Positions 19,731 through 28,957 of a DNA stretch of 51,301 nt are shown here, in pieces. Under the pieces are notes generated by a model that saw nothing but the letters and a program-made list of their open reading frames with translations, was not told the origin of the DNA and searched no databases. Position numbers and translations under genes: made by a program. The first letter of the stretch is position 1. Every line of letters begins with the position of its first letter. Source of the stretch: Candidatus Yanofskyibacteriota bacterium. GTDB lineage: Bacteria; Patescibacteriota; Minisyncoccia; JACQLN01. The stretch spans positions 1 to 51,301 of the forward strand of contig CALRHC010000005.1 of the NCBI GenBank assembly GCA_943359335.1, in the 5' to 3' direction.

Positions 19731-19979
19731 TTATAAATTTTTCAATATACTTAACTTCTCTCTGGATCCTTTATAACTCTTTAAATATTTTTCTCTTTCT
19801 CTTGCGTTTATTCGTGTAGCAAAACTTTCGGTATAAATAATCTTAAAAGGTATTCGGCTTTTAGTTGATCTTACTTTGCCAGCGTTATGATATACCAATC
19901 TATTATTGACATCAGCAGTCATGCCAACATAGTAACCGCCATCTTTTAAACTCTTAAGAATATAAACAAAATACGTCAT
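19731..19979 (-). CDS. GIY-YIG family mini-endonuclease (UPF0213-like)
   Basis: YFVYILKSLKDGGYYVGMTADVNNRLVYHNAGKVRSTKSRIPFKIIYTESF; SD (AGGA) lies inside the upstream tRNA fragment. Confidence 0.92.
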   Translation of the reverse strand: MTYFVYILKSLKDGGYYVGMTADVNNRLVYHNAGKVRSTKSRIPFKIIYTESFATRINAREREKYLKSYKGSREKLSILKNL

Positions 19980-19980
19980 T

Positions 19981-20037
19981 TTGTCCTACCATTAGCCTGC
20001 CCGCGGACGGGCTTGTCCGGCCAGGGACGATCCCGCA
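19981..20037 (-). pseudogene. 5' fragment of tRNA-Gln split by a 31-nt GC-rich palindromic insertion
   Basis: TGCGGGATCGTC-[CCTGGCCGGACAAGCCCGTCCGCGGGCAGGC]-TAATGGTAGGACA versus intact TGCGGGATCGTCTAATGGTAGGACA. Confidence 0.88.
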
Positions 20038-20115
20038 ATAGTTTAGAAAATACCATAAAACCCAACTTATTAAAAGTGCTTTAATTTGAATGTTTTGCTA
20101 TCCTATTAGGCATAC

Positions 20116-21663
20116 ATGCAGTCAAAAGCAATCAAAACATTAGGTGTAATATTATTGCTCGCGGGAATAGCCTTGGCATTACAATTCTCTACCCCAAACA
20201 TCGCTGATCCTGATGCTTTTTACCATATGGCACATGCTAAGGTTTATGCCGAGCGTGGAATATTTTATAGCGAATTTCCTTGGGCGCAGTTTTCTATAAT
20301 CAAAGAATTAAAATCCGATATTTGGTACGGCTTTCATTTGTTTTTAATTCCATTCACCTATTTTAAAGATACCTTAGGCATAAAACTTGCGGGCGCGTTT
20401 ATTACTTTTTTAACTTTAGGCGGTTTTTATTTTGCGCTAAACAAATTAAAAATTAAGTGGCCAATTTTATGGACACTTGTTTTTGTGTTAGCAACACCCG
20501 ATGTTATATACCGCTTAACAATGACTCGGCCACATAATTTATCGCTTGCTTTAACAGCAGTTATATTTGCGTTGTTTTTGACTTCTAGTAAGCGTTGGCC
20601 GTTATTTGTTTTAGGATTTATTACTGCCTTTCTACATTCCGCTTTAAGCTGGTTACCTTTAGCCGTTGTTATTTTAACTAGCTTGGTTTTAAAACTCCGC
20701 CGCGAACCAGCCAAATTTAATTCGATTATTTATTTAGCTATAGGAATTATTAGTGGCTTACTGGCTCGACCAAATCCATTTGCAGGTTTAAAAATTGCGT
20801 ATATTCAAGTAGTGCAAATTATATTTGTTAAATGGCAGAATATTCCCCTAGCCTTTGGTCGCGAACTAAAAACTCCAAGTTTTGATTCTATTTTGGCGAA
20901 TATTTTGCCAGTTATTTTAATAGGAATTGCGGGAATTATTTTATACAAACTATCAGTTAAAAAATATCGCGCCAACGAAATTGCTAATTCCAAAAACATA
21001 TTTTTCTCGGCTCTAGTTGTTTCTGTCTTCTTTTTGTTTATAACCTTATCTGTAGCCCGCCGAAGTTACGACATCTTTACCGGTTTTACTTTAATAACCG
21101 CTTCGTCTGCCTTAACTATTTATTTAAACAAATTAACAAATATAAAACACAAAAACTTTGTTGTTTCTGGTTTAATAATAGTTATTGGCTTTGCTAGTTT
21201 AAATTCCGTGCCTTTGTTTAAAAAATATAATAAAGATGCTTGGGCCGCCGACGACATGAAAGCTTCGGCGCTCTGGTTAAAAGAAAATGCCAAAGCTGGT
21301 GAAATTGTTTTTAATACCAGCTGGGATCAATTTGGCAGTTTAATGTTTTGGAATAATCAAAACTACTACATAAATGGTATGGACCCTATTTTCCAATATG
21401 CTTTAAGCCTAGCACTGTACTGGAAAAATCATTTTATGTTAGCCGATGTGGGTTATACCAATACCTGCGGTTTGATTCGTTGTAAACAAGAAGAAATAGA
21501 AACAACGCCATCGGTTTTAATAAACGATTTTAAAGCTTCATATGTTGTACTTAAAAAAACCCGAAACCCAAAAACATATTTTTATTGGGTAAAAGATAAA
21601 ACCTTCCCTTTGGTTTTTGAAAATAGCACCGAAGCAGTTTTTAAGGTGACGCCGTTAAAATGA
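20116..21663 (+). CDS. GT-C/oligosaccharyltransferase-like membrane protein
   Basis: 515 aa, multi-TM, early luminal ADPDAFYHMAHAKVYAERG. Confidence 0.75.
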   Translation: MQSKAIKTLGVILLLAGIALALQFSTPNIADPDAFYHMAHAKVYAERGIFYSEFPWAQFSIIKELKSDIWYGFHLFLIPFTYFKDTLGIKLAGAFITFLTLGGFYFALNKLKIKWPILWTLVFVLATPDVIYRLTMTRPHNLSLALTAVIFALFLTSSKRWPLFVLGFITAFLHSALSWLPLAVVILTSLVLKLRREPAKFNSIIYLAIGIISGLLARPNPFAGLKIAYIQVVQIIFVKWQNIPLAFGRELKTPSFDSILANILPVILIGIAGIILYKLSVKKYRANEIANSKNIFFSALVVSVFFLFITLSVARRSYDIFTGFTLITASSALTIYLNKLTNIKHKNFVVSGLIIVIGFASLNSVPLFKKYNKDAWAADDMKASALWLKENAKAGEIVFNTSWDQFGSLMFWNNQNYYINGMDPIFQYALSLALYWKNHFMLADVGYTNTCGLIRCKQEEIETTPSVLINDFKASYVVLKKTRNPKTYFYWVKDKTFPLVFENSTEAVFKVTPLK

Positions 21664-21705
21664 TATAATGCCTTTATTAGAGTTTAGGATTTAGAATTTT
21701 TTAAA

Positions 21706-22401
21706 ATGCCTCATTATACTTTCGCCCTAAAAGAAAAAAAAGTTATCGCCAAAGAAACAATGTTTTTTGTCTTTGAGTTTGGCGACCAAGATTTTAAATT
21801 TCGCCCTGGACAATTTATAGATATTTCTATAGAAGATCCAAAATACAAAGACGATAAAGGCAACGTACGTGCCTTTTCTATTGCCTCCTCCCCACTGGAC
21901 GATTACTTAATGATTGCGAGTCGCCTAACCGATAGCGCCATGAAGAAAAGCTTAGCCGAGCTAGAAATTGGCAGTTTAGTGCACGTAGATGGCCCTTTAG
22001 GCTCGTTTAAGCTTCATACCGATAAATCTATACCTGTTGTTATAATAACAGGCGGAATTGGCATTACCCTCTTTAGAAGTATTGTAAAAGATGCTACCGA
22101 AAACAATTCCGAACAAAAAATTACTCTAATATATTCTAACCGCACGCCCGAAGACGCTTCTTTTATAGAAGACCTAGAAGAATGGCAAGCTTACAACAAT
22201 AATTTTAACTTTATAACCCGCTGGACAAAAGAAGATGGGCACATAGACGAAAAATTTTTAAAGCAACACATAAAAAACTTAGCAGCACCGTATTATTATG
22301 TCGCCGGCCCACCTGGAATGGTGGCGGGTACCACGCAATTATTAATTGAAATTGGTGTTAAGGAAGATAATATAAAGTTTGAAGAATTCGCAGGATACTA
22401 A
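21706..22401 (+). CDS. FAD/NAD(P)-binding oxidoreductase (ferredoxin reductase-like)
   Basis: FRPGQFIDISI, RAFSIASSP, ITGGIGITLFRS, YYVAGPPGMV. Confidence 0.9.
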   Translation: MPHYTFALKEKKVIAKETMFFVFEFGDQDFKFRPGQFIDISIEDPKYKDDKGNVRAFSIASSPLDDYLMIASRLTDSAMKKSLAELEIGSLVHVDGPLGSFKLHTDKSIPVVIITGGIGITLFRSIVKDATENNSEQKITLIYSNRTPEDASFIEDLEEWQAYNNNFNFITRWTKEDGHIDEKFLKQHIKNLAAPYYYVAGPPGMVAGTTQLLIEIGVKEDNIKFEEFAGY

Positions 22402-22404
22402 AAA

Positions 22405-22430
22405 ACATTCCGACCTTGGTCGGAATGTTT
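22405..22430. terminator. Bidirectional terminator
   Basis: ACATTCCGACCTTGGTCGGAATGTTTTGTT. Confidence 0.8.
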
Positions 22431-22435
22431 TGTTA

Positions 22436-22954
22436 TTACTCTAAGGGAACATAATACTTGGGAAGGGTTTTTACTATTCCGCTTGGCAATTTACTAGGAT
22501 ATATAAAACAATAATTCATCGCCTCGTGCCGCGAATTATACTCGAACACCATCGTGCCATAGTCCGCCACAAGTGTTTCGTATCTTTCTTTAAACTTATC
22601 GCGTCCAGAAATTTCTTTCTTTGACCATAAAAATTCTGGTCTATTTCTATTAGCAACTGCAATAGCAGTTAATCTGTTTTTATAAGTTTTTATACTTTCC
22701 TTTAAACCATAAAGATTCTCGGTCATGGTAAGAAGTTCGGAATATTCTTTAACCGAAGCCAGAGCTTCAACCTTGGGTTTAGTTTGTATTCTGCTAGGAG
22801 CAAAATACAAATGAAAAACAAAAACCAGCAACAACAAAAAAAATGCTATAACTGCGGCTATCTTTGAAAAAGCTAATCCTGCATCCTTTAATAAATCTGC
22901 CCACTCCCTAGATCTTACCGACCCAGCAGTGTTCATATTGGCCTCCCCAGCCAA
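22436..22954 (-). CDS. Single-TM hypothetical protein
   Basis: 172 aa ORF. Confidence 0.65.
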   Translation of the reverse strand: MAGEANMNTAGSVRSREWADLLKDAGLAFSKIAAVIAFFLLLLVFVFHLYFAPSRIQTKPKVEALASVKEYSELLTMTENLYGLKESIKTYKNRLTAIAVANRNRPEFLWSKKEISGRDKFKERYETLVADYGTMVFEYNSRHEAMNYCFIYPSKLPSGIVKTLPKYYVPLE

Positions 22955-22973
22955 AAAGTTAAAGAGCTAGTAG

Positions 22974-23894
22974 TTATATTTTTAGGTATCGCCTCATAGC
23001 AATCAAGCTAGAGATAACACCTAGAAATACCCCTACCAAAGTTTGAAGGAAAAATATTTGGAAAAAATTATTTCTAAAATACCCAGCAATATCTATACCC
23101 GAAAGAAAAGCCGAAATTTTTGGTGAAACAAAAACCAATATTGGGTAAAAAATTATGGTAGTTACCAAAGAAGCAGCCAATCCATGCAAAATGCCTTCAA
23201 TAATAAACGGACCTCGAATATACCAATTAGACGCACCTACCAAACGCATAACACCAATTTCTTCGCGCATAGAATAAATTTTTAAGCGAATAGTATTAAA
23301 TGTAACCAAAACCGCAATAAAACCAAGAGCCAAGGTAGCAATCAAACCCGAATTTCTTACGGTCCCTAAAATACTAGATAATTTTTCTATAACTTTCTGA
23401 TTCTGCCTATAATTAACCGTATCTACCATACTCGAAAATCTTGTGCTTTCCAAAAACGAAGCAATGGATTCATAGTTATCTATTAACTTAGCTTTAATAT
23501 TTAGCGAAGCTTCTAACGGATTATCGCCCAATTCTTCTAAAGATTTAATAATTAAAGGATTGTTTTCGTGCTCTGTTTCAAATTTAGCTAGAGCTTGCTG
23601 ACGAGAAATATATTCTACGCTTTTTACATCGGAAATTTTTTCGAGCTCCGATTTAACTTTTAAAATTTCGTTCTCGGTTGTGCTTAGTTTAAAATAAACC
23701 GAAATATCTACTTTTTGTTCTAAATCGGTAAGAATACTTCCAACCACAACAGAAAGCAAAAACAAGCTAGTTATTAAACCAAGCGTAATAACCATAACGC
23801 TAATAGTAGCTGTAGAAACCCACTTGTTTCGCCAAAAAGAATTTAAGCCTGATTTGGTAACCCTATTTAAAGTTGTAATTATTTTTTCTTTCAT
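22974..23894 (-). CDS. ftsX: Cell division protein FtsX
   Basis: Adjacent to ftsE; VEYISRQQALAKFE, MREEIGVMRLVGASNWYIRGPFIIEG. Confidence 0.93.
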   Translation of the reverse strand: MKEKIITTLNRVTKSGLNSFWRNKWVSTATISVMVITLGLITSLFLLSVVVGSILTDLEQKVDISVYFKLSTTENEILKVKSELEKISDVKSVEYISRQQALAKFETEHENNPLIIKSLEELGDNPLEASLNIKAKLIDNYESIASFLESTRFSSMVDTVNYRQNQKVIEKLSSILGTVRNSGLIATLALGFIAVLVTFNTIRLKIYSMREEIGVMRLVGASNWYIRGPFIIEGILHGLAASLVTTIIFYPILVFVSPKISAFLSGIDIAGYFRNNFFQIFFLQTLVGVFLGVISSLIAMRRYLKI

Positions 23895-23925
23895 TAATTT
23901 TGACTTTTGATTTTTAAATTTTGAT

Positions 23926-24606
23926 TTATATCAGGTATTTTCCCTTAAGATCATCTTTAACTACCTTGCCCTTTTCCATCAATATTACTCTGCGTTCCAA
24001 ATTATTAACAATACTATTGTCGTGGGTAGCTAAAATAACTGTAGCACCAAGTTCGTTTAATTTAAGCAATAAATTAACAACTTCCCAAGTGTTAATTGGA
24101 TCTAAGTTGCCGGTAGGCTCGTCGGCTACCAAAATATCTGGCCTGTGCACTAGGGCGCGGCCAATAGCTACACGCTGTCTTTCCCCACCAGAAAGCTGGT
24201 ATGGAAACTGATTAGCTTTATCTTCTAAACCAACCAGACTTAAAACCTGAGGCACGTCTTCTCTAATTTCTTCGTCATCTTTGCCAGCAACTTCCATTGC
24301 AAAAGCAATATTTTCGTAAGCCGTTTTTGTAGGTAAAAGTTTATAATCCTGAAAAACTGTTCCAATCTTTCGCCTCATATACGGCATCTCTTTATGATTT
24401 AAAGAATTTATAGATACATCTCCCACAATTATTTCGCCCATACTTGGAGCTTCTTCACCAATTAACATTCTTAATAATGTCGATTTACCTGCACCAGATG
24501 AACCTACTAACGAAACAAATTCTTTTGATTTAATAATTAAGTTTACATTTTCCAAAGCCACCATATGTGGCGGATAAATTTTGGAAACGTTTTTAAAATG
24601 AATCAT
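23926..24606 (-). CDS. ftsE: Cell division ATP-binding protein FtsE
   Basis: Walker A GSSGAGKSTLL, LSGGERQRVAIGRAL, DEPTGNLDP. Confidence 0.95.
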   Translation of the reverse strand: MIHFKNVSKIYPPHMVALENVNLIIKSKEFVSLVGSSGAGKSTLLRMLIGEEAPSMGEIIVGDVSINSLNHKEMPYMRRKIGTVFQDYKLLPTKTAYENIAFAMEVAGKDDEEIREDVPQVLSLVGLEDKANQFPYQLSGGERQRVAIGRALVHRPDILVADEPTGNLDPINTWEVVNLLLKLNELGATVILATHDNSIVNNLERRVILMEKGKVVKDDLKGKYLI

Positions 24607-25704
24607 TATTCTTTATGTTTGAGTTCTGCTTCTATAAAATCTTCTAATTCTCCGGCTAAAACTTTTTCAGCTTGAGTGGTTTCAAACCCTGTACGGTGAT
24701 CCTTAACCATTTTATACGGATTTAAAACGTATGAACGTATCTGATGCCCCCATTCTATCTTTACACTTTCACCTTTAAGTTCGTCTACTGTTTTTTTATG
24801 TTCTTCGTCTAAGCGTTGCTGAATTTTAGCATAAAGCAACTTCATTGCCTTATCTTTGTTAGTGCCCTGTGAACGTTCCGATTGCGCTGTAGAAACCAAC
24901 CCTGTAGGAATATGGGTTATTCTTATTGCCGATTCTGTTTTATTAACATATTGCCCACCTGGACCACCAGCTTTATAAGTATCTACTCTAACATCTTGGG
25001 GTCTAATTTCTATATTGCCAACGTCTTCTATTTCTGGCATTACTTCTACCAAAGCAAACGAAGTATGCCTTAAACCCTGCGATGAAAAAGGCGAAATTCT
25101 TACCAAACGATGCACTCCACTCTCGCGCCTTAAATAGCCGTAAGCATATTTGCCACGTATTTCTATTATAGCATTTTTTAAGCCGGCTTCTTGACCAGAA
25201 GTTACCGCCACAACTTGAGCTATAAAACCATTTCTTTCGCAATATTTAAGATACATCTTTAAAAGCATTTCTACCCATTCTTGTGCGTCTGTTCCACCAG
25301 CTCCAGAATATATACTTAACACCGCATTACTTTTATCGTGAGCGCCCGAAAGATAAATTAAAAACTTTTCTTTTTCTATCTTTTCTTCTAATTTTTGCAA
25401 AGATCTTTCAAATTCTTTATACAAAGAATCTCCTTCGCCTACATTTTCTAAAAGATCTACAATTTCGTTTAAATGTTTAAAATCACTTTCGTAATTATGC
25501 CATTTTTCTATAACTTGTTTAATATCGGCCAGTTCTTGGCTAACTCTTTGCGCCTTTTCTCTTTCCTGCCAAAAATTTTCAACTAGAGTTTCTTTTTCTA
25601 ATTCCCTAGCTCTCGCTTTTTTATGAACAAGGTCAAAGACAGTCCGTCAAAAGACGTAACTTATTTTTTAATTCGTTCAACCTATTTTTAAAATCGAAAA
25701 TCAT
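24606..25704 (-). CDS. prfB: Peptide chain release factor 2 with programmed +1 frameshift (slip CTT TGA C at 25638-25632)
   Basis: Frame 1 MIFDFKNRLNELKNKLRLLTDCL-UGA; +1 frame DLVHKKARARELEKETLVENFW... joins listed RF2 ORF with GGPGGQYVNK. Confidence 0.92.
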
Positions 25705-25722
25705 TAGAATAATTATACCAAA

Positions 25723-26499
25723 TTATACCCTGCGTAACATCCTAAAATTTTCCTCTATTGTATCTTTTGCTCTGTCTAGTGCTTCTTTAGGTGGTAATTT
25801 AAAATAAAACAATTTCATTAAAGGAAAAATTTCCATAGTCATAGCCCCTGTGTAATTAAACTTTTTAACAAAAGATGCAAAACCCGCCCAATCGAATGTA
25901 TCTTCTAGAAGTCCTTTGTGAAAATGTCCTTTGCGGTCGAAACCATGCACATGAATCACTTTTATATTGCTATGATTTCTTTGAAAAAACTGATACGAAT
26001 CAAAACCCTTTAAAAAGGCTTTGGCTACATCTAGTGTAAGGTTTATATGTCTAGATTTTACAAAACTTTCTAATTTTTCTGGGTGACCGCAGTAATTTGG
26101 CCAAGCTTCTAAACCACGCGGAGCCGCATTTTCAAAAGCTATATTAATTTTGCTTTCAACCTCCCTTTGCTTTATCCAATCAAAAAATTTGCTGTTAAAA
26201 TTCCTTCTTACTGTAGCTAAATGCACAACTAAATTTTCTGCGCCAAGATCTTTGGCAATAGCTATCATTTTATCCATTTGTTTTTTGCCAGTAAAAAGAA
26301 CATACCAAGGCGGTTGGTGAATATTAACAACAGGCACTTGATATTTTTGAGAAAGATTTTTAATAGCTTCAAAACCTATTTTGCAAACCTGCGGAGTTAT
26401 CACTAATTCTATACCATCGGCCTTAACATTATGCGCAAACAAAAAAACCTCTTCTAAGGGAAACGGTTCGAAAGTGTAACTGGATATTAATAGTTTCAT
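25723..26499 (-). CDS. Xylose isomerase-like TIM barrel / sugar phosphate isomerase-epimerase
   Basis: ENLVVHLATV, NIAFENAAPRG, LTLDVAKAF, IKVIHVHGFD. Confidence 0.85.
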   Translation of the reverse strand: MKLLISSYTFEPFPLEEVFLFAHNVKADGIELVITPQVCKIGFEAIKNLSQKYQVPVVNIHQPPWYVLFTGKKQMDKMIAIAKDLGAENLVVHLATVRRNFNSKFFDWIKQREVESKINIAFENAAPRGLEAWPNYCGHPEKLESFVKSRHINLTLDVAKAFLKGFDSYQFFQRNHSNIKVIHVHGFDRKGHFHKGLLEDTFDWAGFASFVKKFNYTGAMTMEIFPLMKLFYFKLPPKEALDRAKDTIEENFRMLRRV

Positions 26500-26505
26500 A
26501 GACTG

Positions 26506-26578
26506 AGCCGACCCCGGGAATTGAACCCGGAACCTACGGTTTACGATACCGTCGCTCTACCAATTGAGCTAGGTCGGC
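26506..26578 (-). tRNA. tRNA-Thr(CGT)
   Basis: GCCGACC/GGTCGGC acceptor, loop ATCGTAA. Confidence 0.92.
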
Positions 26579-26596
26579 GTTACGCTGCGGCGTTTA

Positions 26597-26641
26597 CCCG
26601 CCAAAGCTTTAGCGACGGCGGGCCAACTGAGCTACATCGGC
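26597..26641 (-). pseudogene. 5' tRNA fragment abutting a palindromic repeat
   Basis: GCCGATGTAGCTCAGTTGG followed by CCCGCCGTCGCTAAAGCTTTGGCGGG in place of the remaining tRNA. Confidence 0.82.
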
Positions 26642-26682
26642 AATATAATTGCTTTCATAAAGTAACATTTTACTGCTAGAAT

Positions 26683-27321
26683 GTGAAGATTATGTTCGAC
26701 TTAATTAGCCTTATTAAAACAGCCGGATACTTAGGTTTATTTGGTATAGTTTTTGCCGAATCTGGGCTTTTTATTGGATTCTTTTTACCGGGCGACAGCC
26801 TGCTTTTTACAGCTGGTTTTTTAGCTTCTCAAAATTTTCTAGATATTAGAATTTTAGCCCCACTAACCTTTCTAGCAGCCATTTTAGGCGACAGCTTTGG
26901 CTACGCCTTTGGAAGTAAAGTTGGCTACAAACTTTTTACCAAAGAAGATTCTTTTTTATTTCATCGGCATAATTTAGAACGTGCCAAAAAGTTTTACGAA
27001 CGCCACGGTGGCAGAGCCTTAATACTTGCTCGTTTTATGCCTGTAGTACGCACATTCGCGCCAATACTCGCTGGTGTGGGTAAAATGAAATACCATACAT
27101 TTCTTTTTTATAACGTTATTGGAGCTTTCCTCTGGGCAATAGGACTAACTAGTTTGGGTTACTACTTGGGTAGCACAATTCCAGACATAGATAAATATTT
27201 ATTACCAATAATCGGTACAATTATTTTTGTTTCTTTCTTGCCTTCTGCGATTCACATATTAAGAAACAAATCCGACCGAGAAAAAATTGCGGGGTTTATA
27301 AAGTCTAAATTTGTTAAATAA
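26683..27321 (+). CDS. DedA family membrane protein
   Basis: FAESGLFIGFFLPGDSLLFTAGFLA, GGRALILARFMPVVRTFAPILAG. Confidence 0.93.
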   Translation: MKIMFDLISLIKTAGYLGLFGIVFAESGLFIGFFLPGDSLLFTAGFLASQNFLDIRILAPLTFLAAILGDSFGYAFGSKVGYKLFTKEDSFLFHRHNLERAKKFYERHGGRALILARFMPVVRTFAPILAGVGKMKYHTFLFYNVIGAFLWAIGLTSLGYYLGSTIPDIDKYLLPIIGTIIFVSFLPSAIHILRNKSDREKIAGFIKSKFVK

Positions 27322-27333
27322 GTATAAATTAAA

Positions 27334-27356
27334 ATCCAGCACTTACGCGCTGGATT
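27334..27356 (+). terminator. Rho-independent terminator after dedA
   Basis: AATCCAGCACTTACGCGCTGGATTGTTTTTT. Confidence 0.8.
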
Positions 27357-27368
27357 GTTTTTTAGATG

Positions 27369-27659
27369 TCATGTGGCGCCATCAGTGTTGAGGCCCCAGA
27401 CTTGGGCGCCAAAAAAATTATTCCATGGAATATTATTGGCTTCTCGGAGATCGGCACCTCTGAGGTTAGAATGACAGAGATCAGCTCCCTGTAAATCAGC
27501 TTCTCGAAGGTTAACACGACTTAGGTCGGCTTCTCGGAGGTTAGCCTGACAAAGACTAGCCTGATAAAGATCAGGAATCACATCTGGATTATCCTTCCTC
27601 CAATTATTCCACTCTTCAACAGACCTGAGAAGCATCTGCACTTGTTCTGGATTCGCCAT
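27369..27659 (-). CDS. Pentapeptide repeat protein
   Basis: ANLREADLSRVNLREADLQGADLCHSNLRGADLREAN. Confidence 0.88.
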   Translation of the reverse strand: MANPEQVQMLLRSVEEWNNWRKDNPDVIPDLYQASLCQANLREADLSRVNLREADLQGADLCHSNLRGADLREANNIPWNNFFGAQVWGLNTDGAT

Positions 27660-27758
27660 CTTTAATCTCCCACTCTAAAGGTTTTTAGTGTACAATTTTC
27701 AACTGTCTTTTTATATTATAATATCTTATATATATTATTGTCAATAGACGAATTTATG

Positions 27759-27829
27759 AGCGGGTAACGGGAATCGAACCCGTATCTCGACCTTGGGAAG
27801 GTCGCGTTCTACCACTGAACCATACCCGC
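27759..27829 (-). tRNA. tRNA-Gly(CCC)
   Basis: GCGGGTA/TACCCGC acceptor, loop TTCCCAA. Confidence 0.92.
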
Positions 27830-27860
27830 CAAACTCAGTTTGGCTCCACCCTAGTTACAA

Positions 27861-28424
27861 TTATCTATCCTTTAATTCCCCTTCCTCCCATTTATACGGA
27901 GAAAACCAAACCTTAACATTGGCTTTTAATCTAGCTGATTTTAGCCAATTATCAAAATCCTTTCCCTTTTCTTGTGAAACAATCTGCAACAAAGCTTGTG
28001 GTTCTAAAATTCTTTCTTTAAATTTATCGGCATCCCATTTATAAACATTTTTTAAAACACTCGATAAATTAGTCTCGGCCTTATAATCAAAAGTAGTAGC
28101 AACTTCTTTTTGTGCTTTTTTAACTTGATCGTTTGTAGCCGAAGATTTCATTATTTCGTTAATTATTAACCCTTCCAAAGAATTTTTAAGCAATTCTTTT
28201 TCCGAACCTCTTTTAAAGAGTTCATCCATTTCCGAACCAATCAAGCCTTGGTTATATAGCCTACGCGAAACATCCGCATTTTCTTTAACGGTTCGTTGGC
28301 TTATTAAATTGCCGTTTATACTAGCTACTGGAAAATATCCATTTTGAACAAATGTATAGCTTAAAAGACCGCCCACCAAAAAAACCAATGTTAAAACCAA
28401 TACTCCAACATGATGACTCTTCAT
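27861..28424 (-). CDS. SurA N-terminal-like secreted protein
   Basis: N-terminal TM, VASINGNLISQRTVKENADVSRRLYNQ. Confidence 0.65.
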   Translation of the reverse strand: MKSHHVGVLVLTLVFLVGGLLSYTFVQNGYFPVASINGNLISQRTVKENADVSRRLYNQGLIGSEMDELFKRGSEKELLKNSLEGLIINEIMKSSATNDQVKKAQKEVATTFDYKAETNLSSVLKNVYKWDADKFKERILEPQALLQIVSQEKGKDFDNWLKSARLKANVKVWFSPYKWEEGELKDR

Positions 28425-28831
28425 TTTTTTATATTAAAATATCTTAGCCAATTTTTAAGATTAAACCAAATACTATTAGGGTCGTTAAAATTACTGCCAA
28501 CTTCTGCCTTTAAAAAATTCTCTTCGGGAAAATCGTCTTCACCCACCACCACCAAAACCGACTCGCCTTCTTTTTTTAAATTTAAGCGCGACCTAGCTTC
28601 CTTTTCTAAAACTTCGGGTTTAGAAAGACTATCTATTTCGGTTTGAAGTTTTTTTGATTCTTGTTCGTAAGAATCTGTTTTATTTTTTACTATTTTATAT
28701 TCATTGTTTATTCCGTACCATCTGTAAAATTCACGTCCCGCTAAAAATAAAGAAAACAAAAATATAGCACTTAAACCAAGCCACGCCGGCCATTTCTTTT
28801 TTAGCAATATAGTAAACTCTTCTCGCTGCAT
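28421..28831 (-). CDS. FtsB/DivIC-like septum formation initiator
   Basis: TM then coiled coil, KEARSRLNLKKEGESVLVVV. Confidence 0.8.
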   Translation of the reverse strand: MQREEFTILLKKKWPAWLGLSAIFLFSLFLAGREFYRWYGINNEYKIVKNKTDSYEQESKKLQTEIDSLSKPEVLEKEARSRLNLKKEGESVLVVVGEDDFPEENFLKAEVGSNFNDPNSIWFNLKNWLRYFNIKK

Positions 28832-28852
28832 GATAGTATAATAATATCGTAT

Positions 28853-28957
28853 ATGATCAAATCCAAGAAACTAATTAGAATCTTCTGGCTTATTGGAGCA
28901 ATATTAATAGCCATCTCTATGGTTCTTTACACCATTCTTCCTTTGTTTGTGTATTAA
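28853..28957 (+). CDS. 34-aa single-TM small protein
   Basis: MIKSKKLIRIFWLIGAILIAISMVLYTILPLFVY; no clear SD; TATAAT-like box just upstream. Confidence 0.5.
   Translation: MIKSKKLIRIFWLIGAILIAISMVLYTILPLFVY

Noticed and set aside
19981-20037. tRNA-Gln fragment as an intron-containing functional tRNA
   Set aside because: The fragment stops in the D-stem region and the next bases are the GIY-YIG start codon; anticodon and T arms would only follow in the second, complete copy.
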